Shown here piece after piece: positions 45,401-53,642 of a DNA stretch of 64,000 nucleotides (positions are counted from its first letter, which is position 1; each line of letters starts with the position of its first letter). Source of the DNA: Micromonospora sp. CCTCC AA 2012012 (lineage in GTDB: Bacteria > Actinomycetota > Actinomycetes > Mycobacteriales > Micromonosporaceae); the NCBI RefSeq assembly GCF_040499845.1, contig NZ_CP159342.1, forward strand, positions 1,922,001 through 1,986,000. Direction: 5' to 3'. Under the pieces are notes generated by a model. That model saw only the letters and a program-made list of their open reading frames with translations, was not told the origin of the DNA and searched no databases. Position numbers and translations under genes: made by a program.

Positions 45401-47513
45401 AGATGCCGTCGGTGATGACGGGCAGCTCGGGCGGGAGGACGGTGTCGCCGACGTGCAGCACGCCGCCGCCGCTGGTCCGTCCGCCGCCGGGCAGCGGCAG
45501 GGTGATCTCGTTCGTCCGCGGCCGGGGCCCGTGCTGCCGGCCCTGTACGGGCTGCAGGTCGCCCGGCGACGAGTGCCAGTAGCCGCACAGGTCGTAGCCG
45601 CGCGCCTTGGAGTGCCAGCAGACCAGCAGTTGCCCGTCGACGTAGTGGTAGCCGGGCTGACCCCACATGTCGCCGGCCGGGATGCGCAGGTCGTGGCGGA
45701 GCACGATGCCCTCGGTGCCGAGCACCCGCACGGTGGTGGGGCCACCCAGGATCACGTACGGCCAGGCTTCCTGGGCGGTCACCTCGACCCGGCGGTCGCC
45801 GCCGGTCACCTCCCGCCAGGCCAGCTCCCACTCCGGCCAGCCCAGCTCCTCGATGAGCCCACCGCGCAGGCTGCGGGCCACGCGCTCGGCCAGGTCGACG
45901 TCGAGGGCCTGCCCGAGGTCGCCACCCCGGACCGGGCCCCCGGGCCCGCCGAGGTCGTCGGCGACCAGGTGCAGCGCCTCGACCGGGAGGTTGCCCAGCC
46001 AGTCCACCGACTCCGCCAGGTACGGCAGTCCGGCGGCGAAGCGGTGGCGGATCCGGGCTCGCAGCCAGTCGGTCAGCACCGGTCGGACGCCGGGCGCGCC
46101 GACCATCCGGCGCAGGGCGTGCTGCTGGCCGTCGAGCTGGTCGAGGCCCCGGCGCAGGGCCGCGGCGAACCGGTCGTCGCCGGCCACCGCCCGCAGCTCC
46201 CGGTCTCCCTCGACCTGGACCCAGCGCGCCAGGTCCAGGGTGTCGCGCTCGGTCGGCGGGGTCACCGGCAGGTCGAGGGCGAGCAGTTGGTCCAGCAGGT
46301 CGAGGTCGCCGTCGTGGGCGAGGGTCTCGCGGCTGGCGGCGAGTTCGACGCGCAGCCGGTCGGCCATCCGGTCGACGAGCGGATAGAGCTGTGCGACGCG
46401 GGCGGGACGGTGGCCGGAGTTGACGCGGCTGAGGAAGCGGCGCAGCCAGCCGACGGAGCCGTCCTGCGGGCGAGCCGTCTCCGGCACGTCGGGGTCGGTC
46501 AGCCCGGCGAGCGCGCCGGTCCCGGTCAGCAGGGCCAGCCAGGTGACCAGGTCGTCCCGGTCGGTGGGCATCAGGTCGAGCAGGCTGCCGCGCACCGCCG
46601 GGTCGCGGCCGGCCAGCGCCGTCACCGCCGGCAGGTGCGCCTTCCACCAGCCGGCGGGGGCCTCGGCGGCCACCGGCAGCCGGAGCAGCTCGGTCAGGCA
46701 GGCGTCGGCGGCGTCCGTACCCCTGGACCCCCCGGCCTTGCCGGCGGCGCGGGCCAGCCGGTTCACCGCGGTGGCCGACTGGGTGGACGGCACCACGCCC
46801 GCGGCGGCGGCCCGCAGCGCCAACCGGCAGAACCGGGTCAGCGCCTCGTCGGCCGGCAACTGGGCGGACAACTCCTTCGCGTAGCCGGCCAACGCGGTCG
46901 CGGAGACCACCTTGGCCGACGCGAACTCCACGTAGACCTCGTCCAGGCGGTCGAGGTCGACGGGGAGGCCGTGCTGCGCCTCCGCCTTGCGCGCCTTGTT
47001 GAACAGCTGCGTGGCGTAGGTGTCCTGCCCGGCGGCGAGGAACACCCGCGCCGCCTGCTCGAAGAAGGTCGGCAGGACGTGCGGCAGCGTACGGGCGAAC
47101 CGGTCGGCGATGCCCTGGTGCCCGTCGAGGGCGGCCTTCGGCCGCGACCGCACCTGCTTCGCCAGCTTCTGCAGCTCCGGCACGACCGCCAGCGCGTGCC
47201 CGCCGTCGGCCGGGTGGTGCACCAGCACCCACTCGGGGAAGGCCAGTGGCCGGCGCAGGCCCAGCCCGACGACCGCCGGCTCGGCGACCGGCACCAGGCC
47301 GAGGAACCCGACGGCGATGTCCTCGCCCTCCCCCAGGGCGGCGTCGACCAGGCGGACCACCGGCCGGTCGTCGAGGACCGGGTGCCGGTAGGTGCGGGCG
47401 GTGACGGGCACCGCCCGGTCGCCGGTCCCGGCGGTGTCGGCGGGCAGCACCGCGCCGGCGGTCAGCAGGCCCTCGGTCGCCTCGACGGCCGGCATGCTCG
47501 TCGTCCCGGTCAC
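42492..47513 (-). CDS. Very large uncharacterised protein (1673 residues) of the MoxR/SWIM operon
   Basis: No enzymatic motif recognised. The N-terminal ~500 residues are helical repeats (HVLPTFFEQAARVFLAAGQD, ATQLFNKARKAEAQHGLPVD). The centre is beta-rich with WPYVILGGPTTVRVLG, VDGQLLVCWHSKARGYDLCG and DGISHWVHRHSDVDGERGWR. The C-terminal third (~1000-1673) is again helical, with HPGPGILPLPDGAFIAVLG and SLPEFRQVAGSPSE-like segments that recall DUF4132-type proteins. Ala/Pro-rich linkers separate the parts. Start ATG around 47513 overlaps the end of the previous gene by four bases. No signal or membrane helix. Size and position suggest a scaffold or the substrate of the MoxR ATPase. Confidence 0.85.
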   Translation of the reverse strand: MTGTTSMPAVEATEGLLTAGAVLPADTAGTGDRAVPVTARTYRHPVLDDRPVVRLVDAALGEGEDIAVGFLGLVPVAEPAVVGLGLRRPLAFPEWVLVHHPADGGHALAVVPELQKLAKQVRSRPKAALDGHQGIADRFARTLPHVLPTFFEQAARVFLAAGQDTYATQLFNKARKAEAQHGLPVDLDRLDEVYVEFASAKVVSATALAGYAKELSAQLPADEALTRFCRLALRAAAAGVVPSTQSATAVNRLARAAGKAGGSRGTDAADACLTELLRLPVAAEAPAGWWKAHLPAVTALAGRDPAVRGSLLDLMPTDRDDLVTWLALLTGTGALAGLTDPDVPETARPQDGSVGWLRRFLSRVNSGHRPARVAQLYPLVDRMADRLRVELAASRETLAHDGDLDLLDQLLALDLPVTPPTERDTLDLARWVQVEGDRELRAVAGDDRFAAALRRGLDQLDGQQHALRRMVGAPGVRPVLTDWLRARIRHRFAAGLPYLAESVDWLGNLPVEALHLVADDLGGPGGPVRGGDLGQALDVDLAERVARSLRGGLIEELGWPEWELAWREVTGGDRRVEVTAQEAWPYVILGGPTTVRVLGTEGIVLRHDLRIPAGDMWGQPGYHYVDGQLLVCWHSKARGYDLCGYWHSSPGDLQPVQGRQHGPRPRTNEITLPLPGGGRTSGGGVLHVGDTVLPPELPVITDGISHWVHRHSDVDGERGWREYDPVHNTHGRRSLPRFLADLPVPGSQLRESASWLRPALSDRATPAAVPVDGLLGWRVFTLPDGSVRGQDLAGRTVTVASGQEPIAALVLPGDDRPRAVLPGPVLLDPDGVASAAAGPPSSRTYTPDAIPLPGARFLGHLLPRDPAGSAALRRIDRDTAAVLLKVAVDERRAALAEEAARAATRAAVRFRLATTPPAAAATGAPGATGTGASTAGDDGTDPLVELVRSMLPTVSHEAVLAGVVGALRLAARVRTDLDAVTEKVTRSLSAPAPATPTAIVAGPTDEQLHRALDGLRGSAYCATDAPARAFAQFHAFATQRAATAGTGTGIRLHLDGPALPHAVQWWTLLGTVPAVAYRAAAAVTPDDQRETLRALLAELDRLDLTGPTGSARWRRCTLHLLDDDLRNPDGTRRHPGPGILPLPDGAFIAVLGCNGTSTGYLLDALHHDPTGGFTVPAPYAVRSSEPAGDDRPDGWLAGFRAEWAARGPLPWRPEAAEQFAALTGVTATAAKLLLAGLPYADTARTVPVELRKALGIQQVGEVKLAFGVLNEAGPKLRRAVLAALLPDDPARLWTDGPDVPAAAAVWTAALGRRVAVPEQLLAEAVRAVRTGWGPAKALPALLDPARSVELSTDLAFRISGDRARQVDGRARGFTGEVLRSTVALAAWVAHHTPAGDPCRAALPTALAALRDRLTNSDLLLDLDRYVSLPEFRQVAGSPSETGPGWERYGAIVLGTYDSQPSPALRPDLLDADATDPYLPALRADAAKPYPMEVALRLVRDPRFAALLGDPGEPAGGPRAADGTWWPQDPTRSVPDLVAEVAGEHGLGVDAAAVYLMLLAMPDPTDRTTARWTGWKPTRLKAARAQLAGTDLVVEASRSRAGRSLFLPGPWLERGSGQAPIEGWKVALFDLAPDGTAGLGVTVPFEPAADLYRRAWRRLRDGDRPRLDHLSRRR

Positions 47514-48385
47514 GCCTTCGTCCCCGTTCCGGTCAGGGCGCCGGAGAGGACCGTCGCCATCCGCATTCCTTCCGACCAGGCCACCGGCCCGACCTCGGTC
47601 ATCCGCAGCGTCGGTCCGTCCACCACGGACCAGGACAGGGTGCCGAGGGTCGCCTCGGAGTCCCAGTAGTCCTCGTCGAACCAGAGGGCGGCCTCGACCG
47701 TGCGGCCGTCCTCCCAGGCGCGGCAGGTGATCCGCGAGCCGGAGACCCGGAAGCCGCGCGTGGCGGCCCGGACGGCGAGCCGGTTGGGGACCTTCGTGCC
47801 GCGGAAGTCGGTGATCGTGGTCTCCCGGTCCTTGAGGTCGGCGGGCTTGTCCCAGGTGCCCCGGTGCAGCTGGTCGACCCGCTGGGTGATGTCCAGCTCG
47901 TCGGCGAACCCGCGCAGGTCGGCCAGGTCGGTCAGGCGTACCGGGTGGGGCAGGGTGGCGCTGGCCGGGGAGAGTCGGACGGTCTCGCCGTCGAGGGTGA
48001 CCACGCGCAGGTCACCGCTGTCGGTGACGTCCCGCAGGAAGCCCGGCTCGGCCGGGTCGTCCCCGAGCACCACGAGGTCGCGCAGCGCGTCCCGCCAGGC
48101 CGGGTCCGGCCACACCCGGGCCAGCAGTCCGGTCGGGACCGGCAGCGAGGACACCATCCAGGCGTTGACCCGGGTCAGGCACTCCTCGGCGTGCCGGTCC
48201 AGCCACTGGGCGAACTGCCGCAACCGGTCCACCTCGGGGTCGTCGCGCAACGCCTTCGGCAGGGTTCTCAGCGGACGCCTGGTGGCTCGCGGGCCGGTGG
48301 AGCGGGCCGCCACCTTGCCGTCCACGAGACTGATCTCGTACGAGTCCCCCACCGGTAGCCAGCCCACCAGGAACACCCTCCGCAA
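47510..48385 (-). CDS. DUF4132-like protein, first gene of the five-gene operon
   Basis: Up to 291 residues. The central part VRLTDLADLRGFADELDITQ then RVDQLHRGTWDKPADL, and the WEDGRTVEAALWFDEDYW segment near the end, fit the DUF4132 domain. The start is uncertain: TTG 48385, GTG 48376, or GTG 48367; the last has GGAGG nine bases upstream and begins VGWLPVGDSYEI. It overlaps the 1673-residue gene by four bases and appears to be the first gene of the operon. DUF4132 proteins occur with MoxR, SWIM and VWA genes in other genomes; their function is not established. Confidence 0.78.
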   Translation of the reverse strand: MRRVFLVGWLPVGDSYEISLVDGKVAARSTGPRATRRPLRTLPKALRDDPEVDRLRQFAQWLDRHAEECLTRVNAWMVSSLPVPTGLLARVWPDPAWRDALRDLVVLGDDPAEPGFLRDVTDSGDLRVVTLDGETVRLSPASATLPHPVRLTDLADLRGFADELDITQRVDQLHRGTWDKPADLKDRETTITDFRGTKVPNRLAVRAATRGFRVSGSRITCRAWEDGRTVEAALWFDEDYWDSEATLGTLSWSVVDGPTLRMTEVGPVAWSEGMRMATVLSGALTGTGTKA

Positions 48386-48736
48386 CGGGATCAGCCGGAC
48401 CTCGCCAGGAATCGGCCTCGATCAACAACGGGGGCACGCTAACAGCAGTGACCGACACGACAGTGCACGGTCGGACAGGCCATCGGGCTCGACGCCGTCG
48501 GCGAGCGCGTTCCCACCCGCCGTCGTCGCAGGTGAGGCCGGTTTCGCGCGAACCGTGACGCGACCCTGGCGATGAGCGGAACCGTCACATGGTGACGTGG
48601 ACCACACGACAGTTCGGGAGCCGGTGGCAGGGAAAGGCCCGGGCGTCCCGGCCCGACGCACTCGTCACTGTCCGCGAAGGACCCCGGGTGGCGGCCGGCT
48701 GCCTGACCGCCCGGAGTACGGCTACGCTGCTGCCCC
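48386..48736. other. 351-base gap upstream of the five-gene operon
   Basis: Holds no convincing gene. It should contain the promoter of the leftward operon. ATCAACAACG near 48421 is the only locally A-rich stretch, and a TGACCG/CGGTCA-rich part lies at 48449-48475. I could not define a -35/-10 pair with confidence. Both strands are open in several frames only because of GC content. Confidence 0.5.
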
Positions 48737-49126
48737 GTGTCGACGCGAGAGGACCGGGTGTTCGAGGCGGTGGTCCGACGGATCGCCGCCGGCCGGTACA
48801 TCGACGAGGTGCCGGCCGCCCGACTGCCGCCGCTCCGGCCCGCTCCGCCTGGGTCGAGGGCACGCTGTGCCAGCCGAGGCTGGTCCAGGACCCCGACGAC
48901 CGGCGAGTGGCGCGGCGCCACCGACGCCCAGTACGCGCAGATGATCGAGGAGCCGTTCGGCCCCCGCCGGCCCGCACGACGGACGCTGACGGCCGGACGG
49001 GTACGCCACCGGCCGGTGTGCAGGCGGTACGGCGGTCGGCGTACCTCAGTGGCAGGTGCCCTGGTGCCCGCCACCGGTGGAGGCCCCGCGGCCCAGGTCG
49101 TCGTCGCGGCCGGCGGCGAGGCGTGA
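48737..49126 (+). CDS. Doubtful small gene, possibly frameshifted
   Basis: A GTG-initiated frame of 129 residues begins convincingly (VSTREDRVFEAVVRRIAAGR, then YIDEVPAARLPPL) but becomes Arg/Pro-rich after about residue 35. It regains a protein-like stretch, GEWRGATDAQYAQMIEEPFG, and then overlaps the end of the convergent DUF899 gene by 81 bases. A second frame reads RSAWVEGTLCQPRLVQDPDD across the weak part, which would fit a gene broken by two compensating frameshifts. Family not recognised. It could be a decaying gene or chance. Confidence 0.35.
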   Translation: MSTREDRVFEAVVRRIAAGRYIDEVPAARLPPLRPAPPGSRARCASRGWSRTPTTGEWRGATDAQYAQMIEEPFGPRRPARRTLTAGRVRHRPVCRRYGGRRTSVAGALVPATGGGPAAQVVVAAGGEA

Positions 49127-49810
49127 CCACTGCGCCGTGGGCCGACCGTCGAGCCGGAACTGGTCGCCGTCGGTGCGGAAGCGCTTCGGCCATCCTTCCG
49201 GCGAGTCCTCCCAGCCCTCCTGCCGACCGTGGACGGTCATGTCGAGCAGCCCGTACGACGGTGCCATCGCCTCGGCACCCCGGCCGGTGGTCCAGTAGGT
49301 CTCGAACACCCGGTCGCCCTGGCGCAGGTAACACGCCTTCATGCCGAAGGCGCGGCCGGCGACGAGCGCGTCGAGCGACTCCGGGGGTACGGAGTACCAC
49401 GGCAGCTGCCAGCCCATGAAGTCCCGGTAACGCAGCGTCTCCTCGAACGGCCCCTGGCAGAAGACCGCGAAGGTGACGTCCCGCGAGTGCAGGTAGGACA
49501 GCTCCAGCACCTGCCCGTTGAAGAACGTGCAGCCCTCGCACTGGTCGGCGGCCGACCGGCCCGCGTGCCACATGTGGTACGACGCGATCAGCTGGCTGCG
49601 GCCCTCGAAGACGTCGAGCAGGGGCGTCGGGCCGTCGACACCGACCAGGCGGGCGGTGGCGTCGACCTCGACCATCGGCAGCCGCCGACGCGCCGCGGCG
49701 ATGGCGTCACCCTCACGGGTGTGCGCCTTCTCGCGGATCCGCAGCTCGTCGAGCTGCTTCTGCCAGGTGTCGCGGTCGGTGAGCCGGGGTGCCGGTGGCG
49801 TGGCGGCCAT
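49046..49810 (-). CDS. DUF899 family thioredoxin-like protein
   Basis: A 254-residue protein of the DUF899 family, a thioredoxin fold without classical export. Conserved parts: KAHTREGDAIAAARRRLPMVEV, LIASYHMWHAGRSAADQCEGCTFF with a CxxC-type pair, VTFAVFCQGPFEETLRYRDFMG and YWTTGRGAEAMAPSYGLLDMT. Redox activity is plausible but not established. ATG 49810 is divergent from the WD40-NTPase locus; the gap holds the promoters of both. Confidence 0.9.
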   Translation of the reverse strand: MAATPPAPRLTDRDTWQKQLDELRIREKAHTREGDAIAAARRRLPMVEVDATARLVGVDGPTPLLDVFEGRSQLIASYHMWHAGRSAADQCEGCTFFNGQVLELSYLHSRDVTFAVFCQGPFEETLRYRDFMGWQLPWYSVPPESLDALVAGRAFGMKACYLRQGDRVFETYWTTGRGAEAMAPSYGLLDMTVHGRQEGWEDSPEGWPKRFRTDGDQFRLDGRPTAQWSRLAAGRDDDLGRGASTGGGHQGTCH

Positions 49811-49980
49811 GGGTTCCTCCTCGCGCCGAGTGTCCTGAGGCTATCGGCGACCCGGGCCGACCTCCAGCAGGCGCTCCCGGCGGCCGGCGGCAGCGCCACG
49901 AGCCGGCCGAGGGATCGGCACGGCCGGCGGGCGCGGCGCGAGGTGCGTGCTCCGTCCGGGGTCCAAGCTGGCAGTACGTG

Positions 49981-50064
49981 GTGGACCCGCGTGACGAGGA
50001 TGTGCAGGTTGGCGACCACAGTGATCGGCACAACGCGTGCGACCGGGATGGAGGTGTCGCCTGA
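49981..50064 (+). pseudogene. Relic effector tail with damaged RHIM-like motif
   Basis: A short frame from GTG 49981 (VDPRDEDVQVGDHSDRHN, then ACDRDGGVA) ends in TGA that overlaps the ATG of the WD40-NTPase (TGATG). Residues 8-18 are VQVGDHSDRHN: the core VQVGDH is intact, but NTQ has become SDR. At the other NLR locus the same position is held by a full effector ending in VQVGDHNTQHN. The frame is open upstream to 49789, but that part is DUF899 promoter and not protein-like. I read it as the surviving C-terminal tail of a deleted effector; a tiny functional peptide cannot be excluded. Confidence 0.6.
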
Positions 50065-53000
50065 TGACTGAGTCTCACTACCAGGGCGTCCAGTTCGGCG
50101 ACCACAACATCCAGTACAACTGTTCCGGGCCGGTGGTCCGTACGACTCTCCACGGGCCCGTCGAACGGATGCAGGACGTCTGCTTCGATCCGGTCCCGCT
50201 GGAGCGCGATCTGGGCCTGGCCCGCTTCACCGGGCGGGACTGGCTCATCGCGCAGATCGACAGCTTCCTCTCGGCCAACGCCCGTGGCTACGTGCTCATT
50301 CAGGGTGAGGCCGGTGTCGGGAAGTCGACCCTCGCCGCACACCTGGTCCGGACCCGCCCCTGGCTGCACCATTTCACCCGCCTGCCGGGCGGCCGTTCCG
50401 CCCCGGCGGCACGCAGGAGCCTGGCCGCGCAGCTGATCACCCGATGGAAACTGGCCGAGGAGTGGGCACCGGGTGGCGTCCTGCCCCTCGCGTCCGGTCG
50501 ACCGGACTGGTTCGGCCGCCTCGTCCATGCCGCGGCGCGCGAACGGGACCAGCAGACACCGGGTGAGCCGATCGTGCTGGTGGTGGACGGGCTGGACGAG
50601 GTCGACGACGGGTCCGACGCCACCGAGCTGCCCCTGGGCCTGCCCGTCAGCCTTCCCGACGGGGTGTTCGTCGTCGCCACGAGCCGGTTCGGCATCGACC
50701 GGGCACTGCACGGCGTTCGCCGTCCGGCCGTCTGGCTGGAGATCGACGTCGACGGCCGGGACAACCTGGTGGACATCCGCCGGTTCATCGCCGACGTCAC
50801 CGACCCCGACCGCGGGGACGAACGTCTGCATCAGGCCGTGCGAGGTGGCGGGACCGACCTGGAGTGGTTCCGGGAGGCGGTGGCGCGGTCGTGCGCCGGA
50901 GTGTGGATCTATCTGCAGTACGTGCTGGACGAGATCCGGGAAGGCGTACGGGATCCGCGCAGCGTCGCCGCACTCCCGTCCGATCTGGCCGGTTACTACG
51001 CGGAACAGATCGGGCGATGGCGCAGTCAGGCGACGCAGCAACAGTGGGCCCACGTCACGCTGCCGCTGCTCGGCGTCCTCGGCGCTGCCCGTGCCCCGCT
51101 CACGGTCGAGCAACTCGCGGCGTTCGCCGGGGTGCCGTCCATCGACACGGTACGGGTCTTCACCGAGGAGACGATCCGGCCGTTCCTCCGTCGTCACGAC
51201 GACGAATCCGTCGAACTACGGCACCAGAGCCTGCGTGATCTCATCGAGGGCAACCCGTCGGCGCACCGGCCGGATGTGGCGGGTCTCGCGCGCCAGCTCG
51301 CCGCGCAGGTCCGGCTCGCTCACCGCGCGATCACGGACGGCTTGACGCCCCCCGGCGCACTCGATGCCCGTGACTGGCGCAGCGCCGGATCCTATGCCCG
51401 GCACCACCTGGCCGCGCACGCCGCCGTCGCGGGCAGCCTGGACGCCCTCGTCTGCGATCCCGGCTTCCTCCTGGCCGCGAGTCCCGGCTCGATCGTGGCC
51501 CGCCGCGACAGCCTGCACACGCCGGACGGGAAGCGGGCACTCGCGGCGTTCGAACTGAGTCTGTACGACTGGGTTCCGTCGGCCGACGCCCAGAACCTGA
51601 CCAGGCTGGCCGCCAACGCCGCCCGCCTCGGTTCCGCTGCTCTGGTCGCGGCATGTCGCCACCACACGGACGGGGAATGGCAGACGCTCTGGGCGTCCTG
51701 GGGCGGCCACCACCATCGGAAACTGGCCAGCGGCGACGATGTGGTGTGCGCGGTGGAGATCGCGCGGGCCGACGGCCGCGAGGTGATCGTCTCAGGTTGT
51801 TTCGACGGTGTGGTGCGGATCTGGGATGCCGTCAGTGGAGACCCCTGCGGCGCCCCGCTGGCCCACGACGCTGCGGTGACGGCGGTCGCGACGGGCCGGA
51901 TCAGGGACCACGACGTGATCGTCACCGGCACTGAGGAGGGCACGGTACACATCTGGAACGCGGCCTCCGGTGAGCCGCTCGGTGCCCCACCCGCCGGCCA
52001 CCGTGGTGTCGTCTGCGCAGTGGCCATCGGCCGCGTCGACGGCCGGGACGTCATCGTCACCGGAGGCGACGACACGACCGCACGCCTCTGGAACGCGGTC
52101 ACCGGCGAACAGGTGAGGACCCTGACCGGTCACCACGGCGGCGTGCGCGCAGTGGCCATCGGCCGCGTCGACGGCCGGGACGTCATCGTCACCGGAGGCG
52201 ACGACACGACCGCACGCCTCTGGAACGCGGTCACCGGCGAAGAGGCGAGGATCCTGACCTGCCACCACGGCGCCGTGCGCCAGGTGGCCATCGGCCGCAT
52301 CGACGGCCGGGACGTCATCGTCACGAACGCGTACGACACCCGGGACATCTTCGCTGTCCCGCCAGCCTGTTCCGTTCGCGTCTGGGACGCGGTCACCGGC
52401 CGGTGCAGCGACGTCGACCTGGACCACGACGCCACCGCGATGTCCATGACGATCGGCCGGATCGCCGGGCATGACGTGATCATCACCGGCTCCGCCGAGC
52501 GGACCATCCGCATCTGGGACGCCGCCACAGGCGTACCCCTCGGCGCTCCGCTGGCCGGGCACAGCAGCTCGGTGACGTCGGTGACACTCGGCCGCATCGG
52601 AGACCGCGAGGTGATCGTCTCAGGCTCCGGTGACGGGACGGTGCGGATCTGGGAGGCCACCGTCGGCGACCCGGCCACCGTGGCCGGTCATCGTTACTCC
52701 GTGCAAGCCGTGGCGGTCGGGCGGGCCGGGGATCGCGACGTGGTGGTCTCCGGCGGACGAGACGGGACGGTGCGGACGTGGGACGCGCTGAGCGGAGCCC
52801 CGGTCAGCGTCCTCGCCGGTCATGGCAGCCCGGTGAACGCCGTGGCGATCGGGCAGGCCGCCGGCCGTAGTGTGATCATCAGCGGCTGCGAGGACAGGAC
52901 CGCATGCGTCTGGGACGCCGTGACCGGCGACCTGATCCGTGTCCTCGTCGGCCACTCCGGCGAGGTGCGGTCGGTGGCGATCGGTCCGGCAGGGGATCGC

Positions 53001-53642
53001 GACGTGATCCTGACCGGATGCGGCTACCAGGACGACAAGATCCGGATCTGGGACGCCGCCTCCGGCGTACGGATCGGCACGCTGCCCGTCGACCATGGAC
53101 CGTGGTCGCTGGCGATCGGCCGGGCCGGACACCGCGATGTCATCGTCTGCGGCTCGAGCGACGAAATGATCCACGTCTGGGACGCGGTCACGGGAGAACG
53201 GACCTGTCCCCCGATGCCGGGCTATGTCAGCCGTCGACCGCCGAACACCGGCAGGAGAGAAGTACGGTGCGTGGCGATCGGCCGCGCCGGCGACCGCGAC
53301 GTGATCGTCTCCGGCACCTGGGAGGGAACCGTGCGGATCTGGGACGCGGTCACGGGGCAGCCGACGGGAGCGCCCCTCACCGGCCACCGAGACGGAGTCT
53401 GGTCGGTGGCGATCGGTCGCGGCGGGAGCCGCGACCTGGTGGTCTCCGGGTCCCGCGACAACACGGTCCGTATCTGGGACGCTGTCACCGGAGCCTCGAT
53501 CGGTCCTCCCCTGACCGGTCACCACGGGTGGGTGCACGCGGTGGCGATCGGACGGGCCGGAGACCGCGACCTCATCGTCTCCGGTTCGGCGGACACCACG
53601 CTGATCGCGTCGGAACACCGACCGCACCCCGGGCGGCGCTGA
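50064..53642 (+). CDS. NLR-type NTPase with N-terminal RHIM-like motif and 14 WD40 blades
   Basis: A 1192-residue STAND/NACHT-type NTPase. Residues 8-19 are GVQFGDHNIQYN, the same motif as the pair at 27-29 kb. The NTPase domain has Walker A GEAGVGKST (81-89) and Walker B IVLVVDGLDEVDDG (~168-181), followed by winged-helix and helical parts to about 550. Residues ~555-1190 hold 13 WD40 units ending in RIWDAVTG-type strands plus a partial last one, enough for two seven-bladed propellers. Two adjacent blades share a 95-bp identical block. The start codon is overlapped by the relic tail's stop (TGATG). Likely a sensor of a foreign or self signal through the propellers; its own effector appears to be lost. 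Confidence 0.93.
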   Translation: MTESHYQGVQFGDHNIQYNCSGPVVRTTLHGPVERMQDVCFDPVPLERDLGLARFTGRDWLIAQIDSFLSANARGYVLIQGEAGVGKSTLAAHLVRTRPWLHHFTRLPGGRSAPAARRSLAAQLITRWKLAEEWAPGGVLPLASGRPDWFGRLVHAAARERDQQTPGEPIVLVVDGLDEVDDGSDATELPLGLPVSLPDGVFVVATSRFGIDRALHGVRRPAVWLEIDVDGRDNLVDIRRFIADVTDPDRGDERLHQAVRGGGTDLEWFREAVARSCAGVWIYLQYVLDEIREGVRDPRSVAALPSDLAGYYAEQIGRWRSQATQQQWAHVTLPLLGVLGAARAPLTVEQLAAFAGVPSIDTVRVFTEETIRPFLRRHDDESVELRHQSLRDLIEGNPSAHRPDVAGLARQLAAQVRLAHRAITDGLTPPGALDARDWRSAGSYARHHLAAHAAVAGSLDALVCDPGFLLAASPGSIVARRDSLHTPDGKRALAAFELSLYDWVPSADAQNLTRLAANAARLGSAALVAACRHHTDGEWQTLWASWGGHHHRKLASGDDVVCAVEIARADGREVIVSGCFDGVVRIWDAVSGDPCGAPLAHDAAVTAVATGRIRDHDVIVTGTEEGTVHIWNAASGEPLGAPPAGHRGVVCAVAIGRVDGRDVIVTGGDDTTARLWNAVTGEQVRTLTGHHGGVRAVAIGRVDGRDVIVTGGDDTTARLWNAVTGEEARILTCHHGAVRQVAIGRIDGRDVIVTNAYDTRDIFAVPPACSVRVWDAVTGRCSDVDLDHDATAMSMTIGRIAGHDVIITGSAERTIRIWDAATGVPLGAPLAGHSSSVTSVTLGRIGDREVIVSGSGDGTVRIWEATVGDPATVAGHRYSVQAVAVGRAGDRDVVVSGGRDGTVRTWDALSGAPVSVLAGHGSPVNAVAIGQAAGRSVIISGCEDRTACVWDAVTGDLIRVLVGHSGEVRSVAIGPAGDRDVILTGCGYQDDKIRIWDAASGVRIGTLPVDHGPWSLAIGRAGHRDVIVCGSSDEMIHVWDAVTGERTCPPMPGYVSRRPPNTGRREVRCVAIGRAGDRDVIVSGTWEGTVRIWDAVTGQPTGAPLTGHRDGVWSVAIGRGGSRDLVVSGSRDNTVRIWDAVTGASIGPPLTGHHGWVHAVAIGRAGDRDLIVSGSADTTLIASEHRPHPGRR
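52015..52241 (+). repeat. Recently duplicated WD40 blade
   Basis: 95 bases at 52015-52109 are repeated without a mismatch at 52147-52241, a period of 132 bp (44 residues, one blade). All other blades differ at many positions, so this pair arose recently by unequal exchange or conversion. Confidence 0.9.

Noticed and set aside
43341..47669. 1442-residue plus-strand open frame
   Set aside because: Antisense to the 1673-residue gene; composition (Arg/Gly/Val/Gln-rich, no hydrophobic core pattern) is typical of GC-rich antisense frames.
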